This document shows positions 35,380 to 43,398 of a stretch of DNA of 64,000 nucleotides, piece by piece. Source of the stretch: Mogibacterium timidum ATCC 33093. Its GTDB lineage: Bacteria; Bacillota; Clostridia; Peptostreptococcales; Anaerovoracaceae. The DNA is taken from the NCBI RefSeq assembly GCF_000525775.1, contig NZ_JALU01000004.1, positions 62,001 to 126,000 on the forward strand. The letters are read 5' to 3'. The notes under the pieces are model-generated. The model was not told the origin of the DNA. It saw only the letters and a program-made list of their open reading frames with translations, and searched no databases. Numbering within the stretch: the first letter of the stretch is position 1; each line of letters opens with the position of its first letter. The position numbers were made by a program, and so were the translations under genes.

Positions 35380-36417
35380 TCAATATAGATTGTTAATATC
35401 TCTGATTAAAGCATCGACGTCTTCCTGCGATGTGTACCAGGCAGTACATAGGCGCATGCACTTGTGATTTTCATCCACGTTCTCAATTTCCGACAGCAGG
35501 TATTTACCGTTTAGTGCCGCAATCTGCTCGTCCGACAGAATGAAGAACTGTTGGTTGGTTGGGCTGTCCACGGCAACCTCCACACCGCGTGCAAGCATTG
35601 CTTCTTTGACCTGAAGTGCCATCTTGACTGCGGGTGATGCAATCTCAGTATATAAATCATCTTTAATCAGAGTGTAGAACTGCAGTCCCAGCAGCCAACC
35701 CTTGGCGAGCAGCGCGCCGTGCTGTTTCTGATAGCTGAAGAAATGGGGCTTGAGCTCATCGTTCACAATGGCAATCGCTTCTCCCATCAATGCACCGCAC
35801 TTTGTACCGCCAATATAGAAAACATCGCAGTTGTGTGCCAGGCACTCGAGATTAACATCGTTTGCCGGAGATGCCAAAGCATAGCTAAGTCTGGCGCCAT
35901 CGACAAAGAGATAGAAACCGCAGTCTTGGCATACACTATATATCTCTTCAAGCTCCGATCTGCTATACAGCATACCCAGCTCGTTAGGCTGCGAAATATA
36001 CACCATCTTGGGCTCGACTACGTGACCGGGAGTTGGATTATTTTCGTTTAGCCGACCTTCCTCTCTGACCTGAGCGGCAGTTATTTTGCCATCCTTGGAA
36101 GGGAGAGCGATTACCTTATGCCCGGTGTACTCAATAGCACCGGCCTCATGAACGTTGATGTGACCCGTATCGGCGGCAATCACTCCTTCAAAGCTTCTGA
36201 GCGCTATGTCAATAATCGTCATATTAGTTTGTGTTCCTCCCACGAGATAGTGAACATCGGCTGTAGGGCTTCCCGTCGCCCTCCTTATTTCAGCTGTAGC
36301 TCGCTTGCACCATGTGTCTAATCCATAGCCGGTGTGTGAGTTTTTTGCATCCTGGGTTAGCACATCTAAAATTACGGGGTGGGCGCTTTTGCTGTAGTCG
36401 TTGTCGAATTTGATCAT
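35380..36417 (-). CDS. ltaE: Low-specificity L-threonine aldolase
   Basis: PLP-dependent enzyme cleaving threonine or allo-threonine to glycine and acetaldehyde. The protein has 345 residues. The PLP lysine is in YIGGTKCGALMGEAI; FVDGARLSYAL carries the Asp and Arg that hold the cofactor; the N-terminus FDNDYSKSAHP is family-typical. The ribosome binding site AGAGG is close to the ATG. It may supply glycine in concert with glyA on the other strand. It faces the P-loop gene across a shared terminator and follows murE on the same strand after 55 bases. Confidence 0.94.
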   Translation of the reverse strand: MIKFDNDYSKSAHPVILDVLTQDAKNSHTGYGLDTWCKRATAEIRRATGSPTADVHYLVGGTQTNMTIIDIALRSFEGVIAADTGHINVHEAGAIEYTGHKVIALPSKDGKITAAQVREEGRLNENNPTPGHVVEPKMVYISQPNELGMLYSRSELEEIYSVCQDCGFYLFVDGARLSYALASPANDVNLECLAHNCDVFYIGGTKCGALMGEAIAIVNDELKPHFFSYQKQHGALLAKGWLLGLQFYTLIKDDLYTEIASPAVKMALQVKEAMLARGVEVAVDSPTNQQFFILSDEQIAALNGKYLLSEIENVDENHKCMRLCTAWYTSQEDVDALIRDINNLY

Positions 36418-36472
36418 GACGGTACCTCTTGATTTATTTGATCCGGGGTTGAATTATATAGTATAAGCATGT

Positions 36473-37990
36473 TTACTTGCGGTGGGTATTTTCCCACTCC
36501 CTGATAGCCTCTCTAGCGCATTTGTCGTCATCCTGTGGTACATTTACGCCGTTTATGTGCTGATACTTGTCATCTCCTAGTCCGATGATTGCAATCATGT
36601 CTCCGGATTCGGAATGTGTGATGGCATAGTGGATAGCCTCAGGTCTATATTCAATAACCATGTACCTGCCGCCGGTTGGCTCAAGACCGGATTTTACACC
36701 TTCGAGTATGGTCTCAAATGGTTCAAACCTGTTGTGCTCCGTCGTTATAATCGAGAAGTCGGCATATTTACCTGCTGATTCGCCCATCCCGATTCTTCTC
36801 TGAATATCCCTGTTCCCGCCTGCTCCAAATACGCACACAAGGCGTTTAGGCTTATATGCCCTGAGAGCTTTGAGAACAGCTCTTGTGCTCTCTCTGGTAT
36901 GTGCGGAATCGATGCACACGCTTAGCTCCTCCGTGCGGTATATCATGTCAACTCTGCCGTTAATATGGATGTGCGATAGAGCCTCCTTTGCAGCTGAAGC
37001 CGGCAAGCCCAGTGCGTCAACAGCTGCTATTGTAGCCGCTGCGTTGAGAGCCGCAAACTCGCCGGGCATATTTACGTATACTTCATCATCAAGCTTGCCT
37101 GAAAGGTTGAATTCTTCACCTATCAGCCCGTTGCGCTCTCTTGTTCTCTGTTTGCCGATTACATAATCCGGAGTGCTTCCGAGCTTGGCTGTCGCAGCGT
37201 GTGTATCATCGTGCCCGACAGTTATCAGCTCGCATGTCGCTTCCTTGACTACAAAATCAATGTTTTTATCGTCCAGGTTCACGACTCCCTGTCTGCACTG
37301 TCTCAGCAGCAAGCTCTTGCAATATGCATAATTTTCAAAGGTAGGGTGCTCGTCAGTTCCCACATGATCGCCATGCTGCACGTTGAGGAACACCCCTACA
37401 TCAAAGGTGATCATATCTGTCCGGTGCTGCATGAGACCCTGAGATGAACATTCGATGACTGCGTACTCGATGCCTTTAGATACCATCAGAGCTAGAAACC
37501 TCTGCAGCTGATCGGAATCGGGGGTAGTATTGGCAACCTCGAGGATCTCATCGCCGAGATTTACTCCGTTAGAACCGATTGAGCCGGCCTTGCAGCCAGC
37601 CTCCCTGAGTGCAGCCGTAATCATTGTTGCAACAGTAGTTTTGCCCTTTGAGCCGGTAACTCCGACTAGTCTGAGCTTTTCGGCCGGATAGCCGTAAAAC
37701 GCAGCGGCAACGACAGCCTTGGCGTGTCTAGTGTCGGAAACTGCAACGACAGGAGAAGATATATTTGACAGACTTAGTTCATAGGCCTTATCGACGATGA
37801 TAAGGGAAGGGTGTCCTGCGTCAATCTGTTCAAGAGCGTCGTGCGAATCAAACACAGCGCCGCGAATGCATACAAATATATCGCCTTGCTTAACGTGCCT
37901 GCTGTCAAAGCACAGCCCGGTTACGTCCTGATCGAGTTTTCCCTGCAGCAGCTTATATTCTAATCTTGAAGTTATTTCGTTAGTATTCAT
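36473..37990 (-). CDS. murE: MurE-type Mur ligase, divergent (UDP-MurNAc-tripeptide synthetase-like)
   Basis: 505 residues with the three Mur-ligase domains. The N-terminal UDP-binding region has CFDSRHVKQGDIFVCIRG; the ATP loop is GVTGSKGKTTVATMI; NTTPDSDQLQRF and the carbamylated-lysine helix ENYAYCKSLLLR follow; the C-terminal domain has NGRVDMI and VFGAGGNRDIQRR. It departs from canonical MurE in DSAHTRES (usually DYAHTPDS) and TTEHNRFEP (where meso-DAP enzymes have DNPR). The third amino acid it adds is therefore unclear, and it may be a second MurE-like paralogue rather than the primary enzyme. The ribosome binding site GGAGG is good. Confidence 0.82.
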   Translation of the reverse strand: MNTNEITSRLEYKLLQGKLDQDVTGLCFDSRHVKQGDIFVCIRGAVFDSHDALEQIDAGHPSLIIVDKAYELSLSNISSPVVAVSDTRHAKAVVAAAFYGYPAEKLRLVGVTGSKGKTTVATMITAALREAGCKAGSIGSNGVNLGDEILEVANTTPDSDQLQRFLALMVSKGIEYAVIECSSQGLMQHRTDMITFDVGVFLNVQHGDHVGTDEHPTFENYAYCKSLLLRQCRQGVVNLDDKNIDFVVKEATCELITVGHDDTHAATAKLGSTPDYVIGKQRTRERNGLIGEEFNLSGKLDDEVYVNMPGEFAALNAAATIAAVDALGLPASAAKEALSHIHINGRVDMIYRTEELSVCIDSAHTRESTRAVLKALRAYKPKRLVCVFGAGGNRDIQRRIGMGESAGKYADFSIITTEHNRFEPFETILEGVKSGLEPTGGRYMVIEYRPEAIHYAITHSESGDMIAIIGLGDDKYQHINGVNVPQDDDKCAREAIREWENTHRK

Positions 37991-38371
37991 CTTTCCTCCG
38001 GATTCCCTGCAAAATGGGGATTTATAGCACTTAATTATATCCTTAATTAGTTAATTTTCCAATACATATGGTATAATAACCGATATTTACATACGGCATG
38101 ATAAACGGTATTTACATGATATCGTATACGACCGGGAGGAGAGAGGTAAAGCGAATTTTCTGCAATACTGTTTAGAACTTCACTGCCGCCGATATCAGGG
38201 AAATTCCGACAGCGAGAGTGGATAAGTAGCGGCAGATAAGATTACTCATTGTAATTTGTGGTGTTTTAATAAGAACATGGCATATGTATTGAAAGAATAT
38301 ACAAAAAATGCTACAGTTAGAGATAGTTAAGTCATTGCATTGTAGATAATTATTAAGAAAAGGGTGTAGTA
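37991..38371. other. Divergent region between murE and the PEPCK-like gene
   Basis: No gene. It contains a TATAAT at 38072-38077 and two copies of ATTTACAT (38085-38092 and 38110-38117) inside similar CGATATTTACAT / CGGTATTTACAT contexts 25 bases apart, a possible tandem binding site. A weak promoter for the next gene may be TTGAAA near 38290 with TACAGT 17 bases on. Confidence 0.4.
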
Positions 38372-40066
38372 ATGAAAGATAAAATTTATCTAAACGATAA
38401 TGAAGTCATTCTGAACTTTGATCTGGTATACCCGGAATCCAGGCTCGATGTTGTTAAGTCTAAGGCATTCAAGGTATTCCTGGAGAATTATATAATCTAT
38501 CTCGCCGAATACGATACGAAGCTGTATGATTGGGCGATTCAGGGCAATTCACCGGCAAGGGCTCTTGATGCGCTATCTACATTTGCACGTCAGACTCTCG
38601 TGTTCAATGCGGAGGAGATTGATTCGCCTTATATAAAGGATAGAGCGACTGCGTTGCAGTTCGTAGAAGGTATCTATGATTTCTGGAAGGCTCATGAGAG
38701 ATATTCTGTCACAACAGATAAGAGAAGAGAGTCCAACTCGACGACCTTTGTAAAGGCTGATTCGGCACACAACCAGTTGATTATGGCAACCTTTAGACGC
38801 ATCGAGGAGACTCTGATGGGTCGTGCAAATAAAATATATCGGCAGCAGCCGGCAGGTACGAACGCTGCACTTGCGCTGTATAGAAATGAGTCATTCAAGC
38901 TTGGAGCTCGTTACGATGCGCTGCGCAAGGTTAAGTTCATCGACTCCGTAATGCTGCGTACTCCAATGATTCTTCATCCCAAGTCGAACAAGCGTGAGTG
39001 GGCATTCGAACAGGTATATGAGAATCCTCTGGATACCTTTAAAGGCGACAGCGACGAGTTTTTCTGCTTCCCGGCTAAAGTAGGAGACCTGACGGTATTC
39101 GTGTACTTCCACAGAGATTTCATGTCCAACGGTGTGTCGCTGGCTAACCTGTTTGAGCTGGCATCCAAGAGGGAAGCATCCAGGAAGCCGGACTGCGTGC
39201 TGCTCTTTGGTAATGATGACGGCAAAAATGCCTGCACATTCTACCACGATGATGAAGAGGACATCTGGGTCGGATCGGTAACGTACAGTGAAAAGATTTC
39301 GTACTTTGGATATATGAAGAAGACGGTGTTGACGCTTCACAACGTCGCTATGATGCAGAAGGGCTGGCTACCGATTCACGGAGCGTTTGTAAATATCACG
39401 CTTAAGAACGGCAAGAAGAAGGGCATATGTCTGATGGGAGATTCCGGAGCCGGAAAATCCGAGACTATCGAGGCGCTCAAATCGCTCGGCAATGAGAAGA
39501 TTAAGAATATCGAAGTCGTATTTGATGATATGGGAACCTTTCATCTTGAAGACGACGAGGTATATGCAAAGGGAACTGAAATCGGTGCGTTCGTAAGACT
39601 GGACGATCTTGATCCGGGAACTCCATACCGCGATATGAACAGGGCTATATTCTTTAACCCCGATCTATCCAACGCAAGAGTAATAACTCCTGCTGCACCG
39701 TATGCAGTTGTAACTGACAACCACCATGTTGACCTGTTTGCTTACGCAAACAACTACGATGAGGAGCTCGGACTGCACAGGTTTGAAAACCTTGAGGATG
39801 CCAAGAAGGTATTTGTAGAGGGAAAGAGAATGGCGAAGGGGACAACTCAGGAGATCGGCTTATCGACTACTTACTTCGCTAACCCGTTCGGACCTATGCA
39901 GCAGCAGGATATATGCGATCCTATCATTGATAAGGTGTACGATCGTCTGAAGCAGAACGGTGTGTTTATCGGTGAGATTTACACTCATCTCGGTAGAGAT
40001 CCTGAGGACAGAGACAGCATCGTCAAGGGGGCACAGGAGCTGCTAAAGTTTATCGAGGAGAACTAA
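38372..40066 (+). CDS. PEP carboxykinase/HPr-kinase-like P-loop protein
   Basis: 564 residues. The P-loop is CLMGDSGAGKSETIEAL (near residue 355), closer to HPr kinase (GDSGxGKSE) than to the GLSGTGKT of ATP-type PEP carboxykinase. Downstream it follows a PEPCK-like plan: VFDDMGTFHLEDDEVYAKG recalls the metal-binding DDEHGW and EGGCYAK region, then a region near NARVITPAAPYAV recalls the ENTR segment. The N-terminal 340 residues are not recognised. Databases tend to label such proteins PEP carboxykinase; whether it fixes CO2, phosphorylates a protein or does something else is open. The ribosome binding site is AAAAGGG. It is alone in its transcription unit. Confidence 0.65.
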   Translation: MKDKIYLNDNEVILNFDLVYPESRLDVVKSKAFKVFLENYIIYLAEYDTKLYDWAIQGNSPARALDALSTFARQTLVFNAEEIDSPYIKDRATALQFVEGIYDFWKAHERYSVTTDKRRESNSTTFVKADSAHNQLIMATFRRIEETLMGRANKIYRQQPAGTNAALALYRNESFKLGARYDALRKVKFIDSVMLRTPMILHPKSNKREWAFEQVYENPLDTFKGDSDEFFCFPAKVGDLTVFVYFHRDFMSNGVSLANLFELASKREASRKPDCVLLFGNDDGKNACTFYHDDEEDIWVGSVTYSEKISYFGYMKKTVLTLHNVAMMQKGWLPIHGAFVNITLKNGKKKGICLMGDSGAGKSETIEALKSLGNEKIKNIEVVFDDMGTFHLEDDEVYAKGTEIGAFVRLDDLDPGTPYRDMNRAIFFNPDLSNARVITPAAPYAVVTDNHHVDLFAYANNYDEELGLHRFENLEDAKKVFVEGKRMAKGTTQEIGLSTTYFANPFGPMQQQDICDPIIDKVYDRLKQNGVFIGEIYTHLGRDPEDRDSIVKGAQELLKFIEEN

Positions 40067-40150
40067 GGCTTATATATGGCGTCGTACCCGGTTAGATTAA
40101 AGCCGCAAAGCTATATAGTCCGGCAAAAGCCGGATGGTGATATCGAATTA

Positions 40151-40195
40151 AAGACAGGGGAACGGACAGGTGAGGCTAGTCCGTTCTCCTGTCTT
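40151..40195 (+). other. 17-bp hairpin directly upstream of the CoA-type Nudix gene
   Basis: AAGACAGGGGAACGGAC (40151-40167) pairs with GTCCGTTCTCCTGTCTT (40179-40195), one G-T pair. There is no T run. It ends 16 bases before the ATG at 40212. A smaller hairpin TCCGGC-AAAA-GCCGGA is at 40119-40134. Confidence 0.7.
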
Positions 40196-40211
40196 GTGGT
40201 AATATCGAGTT

Positions 40212-40886
40212 ATGATTAAAGATATAGACAGAATAAAAACTGCATTAGAAAATGGTCAGGGTGCGGAGTCGACCTCTAAGAGCTTTGGCGTCCTGATTCC
40301 TATAATCGAGACTCCGCGTGGCCTATCGGTATTGTTTGAGGTGCGCGCCGCAAGCCTGAGACGTCAGCCTGGAGAGATTTGTTTTCCGGGCGGCAGCACC
40401 TTGGATGGCGAGTCGACCACGGCTGCTGCTATAAGGGAGACGAGCGAGGAGCTCCTCATCGAGATGTCGAGCATTGAGGTTGTCAAGGAGCTCGACGTCA
40501 TCAATGTGTACTCCGGCGGTATTCTGAGACCGGTGGTTGGACTGCTTAGGAGTTTAGAAGGCTTTGGCGGTGCTGATGGCATTGGTGTTGGTGATGCCGA
40601 CGGGGGCGAGAGACTTGCGTTTTCAGCTGACGAGGTCGCCGAGGTCTTTACTGTGCCGCTGTCGTTTTTTCTTGAGCATGAGCCGGATTACTATGACATA
40701 GAGATGAGGAGTTTTCCTACTGCAGACTTCCCATACGATAAGATTCCGGATGGGGAAGACTACCACTGGGACATCGGGCACCGAAGCGTGTGCTTCTATA
40801 CATATAGGGATAAAACTATCTGGGGATTGACAGCGGGGATTATGCACGACTTTGTCAAGAGACTTAAAAGAGGTGGATACTGTTAG
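40212..40886 (+). CDS. Nudix hydrolase, CoA pyrophosphatase (NudL) type
   Basis: 224 residues. The segment LRRQPGEICFPGG is the extra motif of the CoA-pyrophosphatase subgroup. The Nudix box that follows is GSTLDGE, seven residues, then RETSEELLI, lacking the usual Gly, as in E. coli NudL. LRPVVGLLRSL matches the family's TPVVG strand. The likely reaction is splitting CoA or oxidised CoA to phosphopantetheine and 3',5'-ADP. There is no clear ribosome binding site, and a very stable hairpin ends just before the start, so expression is probably low or controlled. Confidence in the start is moderate. Confidence 0.83.
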   Translation: MIKDIDRIKTALENGQGAESTSKSFGVLIPIIETPRGLSVLFEVRAASLRRQPGEICFPGGSTLDGESTTAAAIRETSEELLIEMSSIEVVKELDVINVYSGGILRPVVGLLRSLEGFGGADGIGVGDADGGERLAFSADEVAEVFTVPLSFFLEHEPDYYDIEMRSFPTADFPYDKIPDGEDYHWDIGHRSVCFYTYRDKTIWGLTAGIMHDFVKRLKRGGYC

Positions 40887-41005
40887 AACTCCCCCCTGTA
40901 GTGTAATCAGCTGCTTATTCGATAACTTCCGCTTTATATATGTAATCATTTGCATGCACTCTTCACATATTGAGGATAAATATTATGTTATAATGATTCA
41001 AGTCA

Positions 41006-41037
41006 AGAAAAGGGGGTGATTCGTCACCCTGTTTTCT
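41006..41037 (+). other. 5'-leader hairpin upstream of the muramidase gene
   Basis: AGAAAAGGGGGTGA (41006-41019) / TCACCCTGTTTTCT (41024-41037), TTCG loop, one mismatch. A TATAAT at 40989-40994 lies just upstream, so the transcript would begin at this hairpin, which would stabilise its 5' end or terminate it early. Confidence 0.55.
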
Positions 41038-41080
41038 TTCTGACTGATTTCAGATAATGAAGGAATCAAGAAAGGCTGAT

Positions 41081-42520
41081 ATGAACGCAAATTCAAGCTC
41101 AACCAATTTAATTTATAAATTATATTTGTTCAATACAGCTGACCGTATTGCGGCAATTGCGATTGCTGTGTTTGTTGTGCTGTTTTTTGCATCAAGCACC
41201 GTGCTTGCAGGTACTTCACTGCCCAAGACCCCGTCCGGCAGAGAGGATTACTACAAATTCCTCGGAATTGATGTGTCCGAATGGCAGGGTGATATAAACT
41301 GGAATGGCATCAAGGCTGATGGTGTAGACTATGCTTTTATCAGAGCAGGTGCAACCACGTCTTCGAGCTTTGATCTCAAGGAGGACAGAAAATTCGATAT
41401 AAATATGCAGGGCTCCGGGAGCGCAGGAGTTGCACGGGGATTGTATTGGTATTCTCAGGCGACTACAGAGGAAGAGGCTGTGGCTGAGGCCAAGAAATTG
41501 GTTGCACAGGCGAAAAAATATGATGTCGAATTACCGCTGGTGATGGATCTTGAATTCTCAAACGGGAGATTTGATAAAGCATATAATTCATGGCGTGCCA
41601 GGGGCAGTGCGTATGCAAGACAGAGGATGACATCAGTAGCTGAAGCCTTCCTTTCATATTGTCGTTCGCAGGGTTATCCTGCCTCTATCTATCTGTCGAC
41701 TTCGCTGGCAGGGAGCTTTTCCGGGGTAGACACTAAGAGCCTCGCGGATAACTCGTACGAAGTATGGGTTGCGCACTACTCAAACGAACTGTCGGCATAC
41801 CCGGAGTACAACGTATGGCAGTTTACAAGTACCGGACGTATGCAGGGGATCAAGGGAAATGTTGACTGTGATGCGATGTATGTGGATAAGTCTGCTCGCA
41901 AAGCCGGAAACCCGGGACTTGATGCCGAACCTGCCAACACCATGGTTCGCTACACCGGTGCGCCTGCAACGACGAACGTGAATGTATCAGATAATGGCAA
42001 GGCTTTGACCTTGAATAAGGACTACACGGTTTCCTATATGAACAACAACGGCAAGGGTACGGCGTATGCACTGGTCAAGGGAAAGGGTACTTATGTAGGT
42101 TACACCGAGGTGCTTCCATATCAGATTGGAGATGAAGAGCTGCTTCACTCTGCAGATCTCGAGCCTTCGCAAGCGGTTACCGGCATCAAGAACGGCAAGA
42201 CGTATGTTAAATTCACAGCAGCTGGTGGTGATGTAGACGATTATAGAATCGAATACAGGAATGATGATTCGGAGGAATGGAAAGCTGTCAGGACTGGAGG
42301 TAAGGCGGAGTATGCACTCGATGGCCAGTATAAACAGATTAGAGTTTCTGCTGTTGTCGGCGGACAGCTATACGGTATGGCGTTGCCGGATAACTCTCAA
42401 AAGTATGAGATTATAGATGGTTCGGTTGAGACTGACTATAGACTTGGCGGCAAGGCGCTATGCAATAGGGATAAATTCAAGAAAATCAATAAGGAGGTAA
42501 GTGAAGATGTCGTTATCTAA
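41081..42520 (+). CDS. GH25 muramidase with membrane anchor
   Basis: 479 residues. An N-terminal hydrophobic segment (IAAIAIAVFVVLFFASSTVLA) is an export signal or anchor. The glycoside hydrolase family 25 domain at about 65-275 has GIDVSEWQGDINW, the catalytic pair in LVMDLEFSNG, and VWQFTSTGRMQGIKGNVDCD. A C-terminal region of about 180 residues has two beta-sandwich-like, surface-binding stretches of unknown type. It cleaves the MurNAc-GlcNAc bond of peptidoglycan outside the cell. The start at 41081 (AAGAAAGG upstream) is preferred over 41057, which has no ribosome binding site. It overlaps the next gene by 14 bases. Confidence 0.9.
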   Translation: MNANSSSTNLIYKLYLFNTADRIAAIAIAVFVVLFFASSTVLAGTSLPKTPSGREDYYKFLGIDVSEWQGDINWNGIKADGVDYAFIRAGATTSSSFDLKEDRKFDINMQGSGSAGVARGLYWYSQATTEEEAVAEAKKLVAQAKKYDVELPLVMDLEFSNGRFDKAYNSWRARGSAYARQRMTSVAEAFLSYCRSQGYPASIYLSTSLAGSFSGVDTKSLADNSYEVWVAHYSNELSAYPEYNVWQFTSTGRMQGIKGNVDCDAMYVDKSARKAGNPGLDAEPANTMVRYTGAPATTNVNVSDNGKALTLNKDYTVSYMNNNGKGTAYALVKGKGTYVGYTEVLPYQIGDEELLHSADLEPSQAVTGIKNGKTYVKFTAAGGDVDDYRIEYRNDDSEEWKAVRTGGKAEYALDGQYKQIRVSAVVGGQLYGMALPDNSQKYEIIDGSVETDYRLGGKALCNRDKFKKINKEVSEDVVI

Positions 42521-43118
42521 GAGCAAGCATCCGCACAAGAGTTACACTAGGCGCCAGAAGCTGCTCATCGGGCTGTTTGTTTTTATAGTAGTCGATATCG
42601 CCCTATTCACTTTCACTGTAACCAGATACAACGGATATGACCTTATCAATTCGCGCAAATATGTTGAGTTTAAGATGCCTAAGGACAAATCCATGTCGGC
42701 TCGGCAATGGCAGGCGCTCGTCAAGAATGCAAAGGTCAACAGGTATCCCAAGACTCAGTTGACAAGGGAGATTGCCCACATCAAGAGCCAGTATGAGAAA
42801 CGTATCAAAGAATACGACATGACTTTTAAAGAGTACCTCAAGGAAGCAGGGATGAATGAAACCGCGTTCAACAATCAGATAACAGAGATGGCAAAAGAGA
42901 ATGTCAGAGATAAGCTGGTTCTTCATGCTATTGCAGATAAGAAGGGGATCTCGGTTAGCAAGGCTGAGCTTGAGAAGGCAAAGAAGGGCTTGCTCAAGGA
43001 GAAAGGAGTCAGCTCGGAAACAGAGTATAAGAAGCTGACGGGGGAGACAATCAACGAGCATGTCAAGGAGATAGACCTTGAGTCTAAGCTGCTGTATGCC
43101 AAGATAGTTAAAAAATAG
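42507..43118 (+). CDS. Membrane-anchored SurA/trigger-factor-like chaperone fragment
   Basis: 203 residues. A basic N-terminus and one membrane span (LLIGLFVFIVVDIALFTFTV) lead to an extracytoplasmic helical domain (YEKRIKEYDMTFKEYLKEAG, then VRDKLVLHAIADKKGISVS) with the pattern of the SurA N-terminal or trigger-factor C-terminal chaperone fold. There is no peptidyl-prolyl isomerase domain. The start at 42507 is set by AAGGAGG nine bases upstream, inside the muramidase gene, so the two are translationally coupled; it may help fold or hold the muramidase on the outer face (inference). A terminator follows. Confidence 0.75.
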   Translation: MSLSKSKHPHKSYTRRQKLLIGLFVFIVVDIALFTFTVTRYNGYDLINSRKYVEFKMPKDKSMSARQWQALVKNAKVNRYPKTQLTREIAHIKSQYEKRIKEYDMTFKEYLKEAGMNETAFNNQITEMAKENVRDKLVLHAIADKKGISVSKAELEKAKKGLLKEKGVSSETEYKKLTGETINEHVKEIDLESKLLYAKIVKK

Positions 43119-43161
43119 GGCTTTAGCACTGTTAAATACCGCAAGTCCCGCAATTCGAGGA

Positions 43162-43185
43162 GGAGATGAAAATCTCCCCTTTTTT
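43162..43185 (+). terminator. Terminator after the muramidase operon
   Basis: GGAGAT (43162-43167), GAAA loop, ATCTCC (43172-43177), then CCTTTTTT. Confidence 0.85.
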
Positions 43186-43398
43186 GTTGAAGCTCAACCT
43201 CATACGAAATGAGGACTGTATTTTGAAATTTTAATGACTTTAATATGCGCTGTGGAGAAGCATCAGGTTGTCAAACAGCTTGAGCTTAGTAAAATACAAG
43301 AAAAATGCAATCTTAATTTTTATTTAATAATTTCTTCTCTTGCATTTAAGGGTGTTTGTTTAATATTTATTCGAACATTGATTAATTGGAGGTATGTT

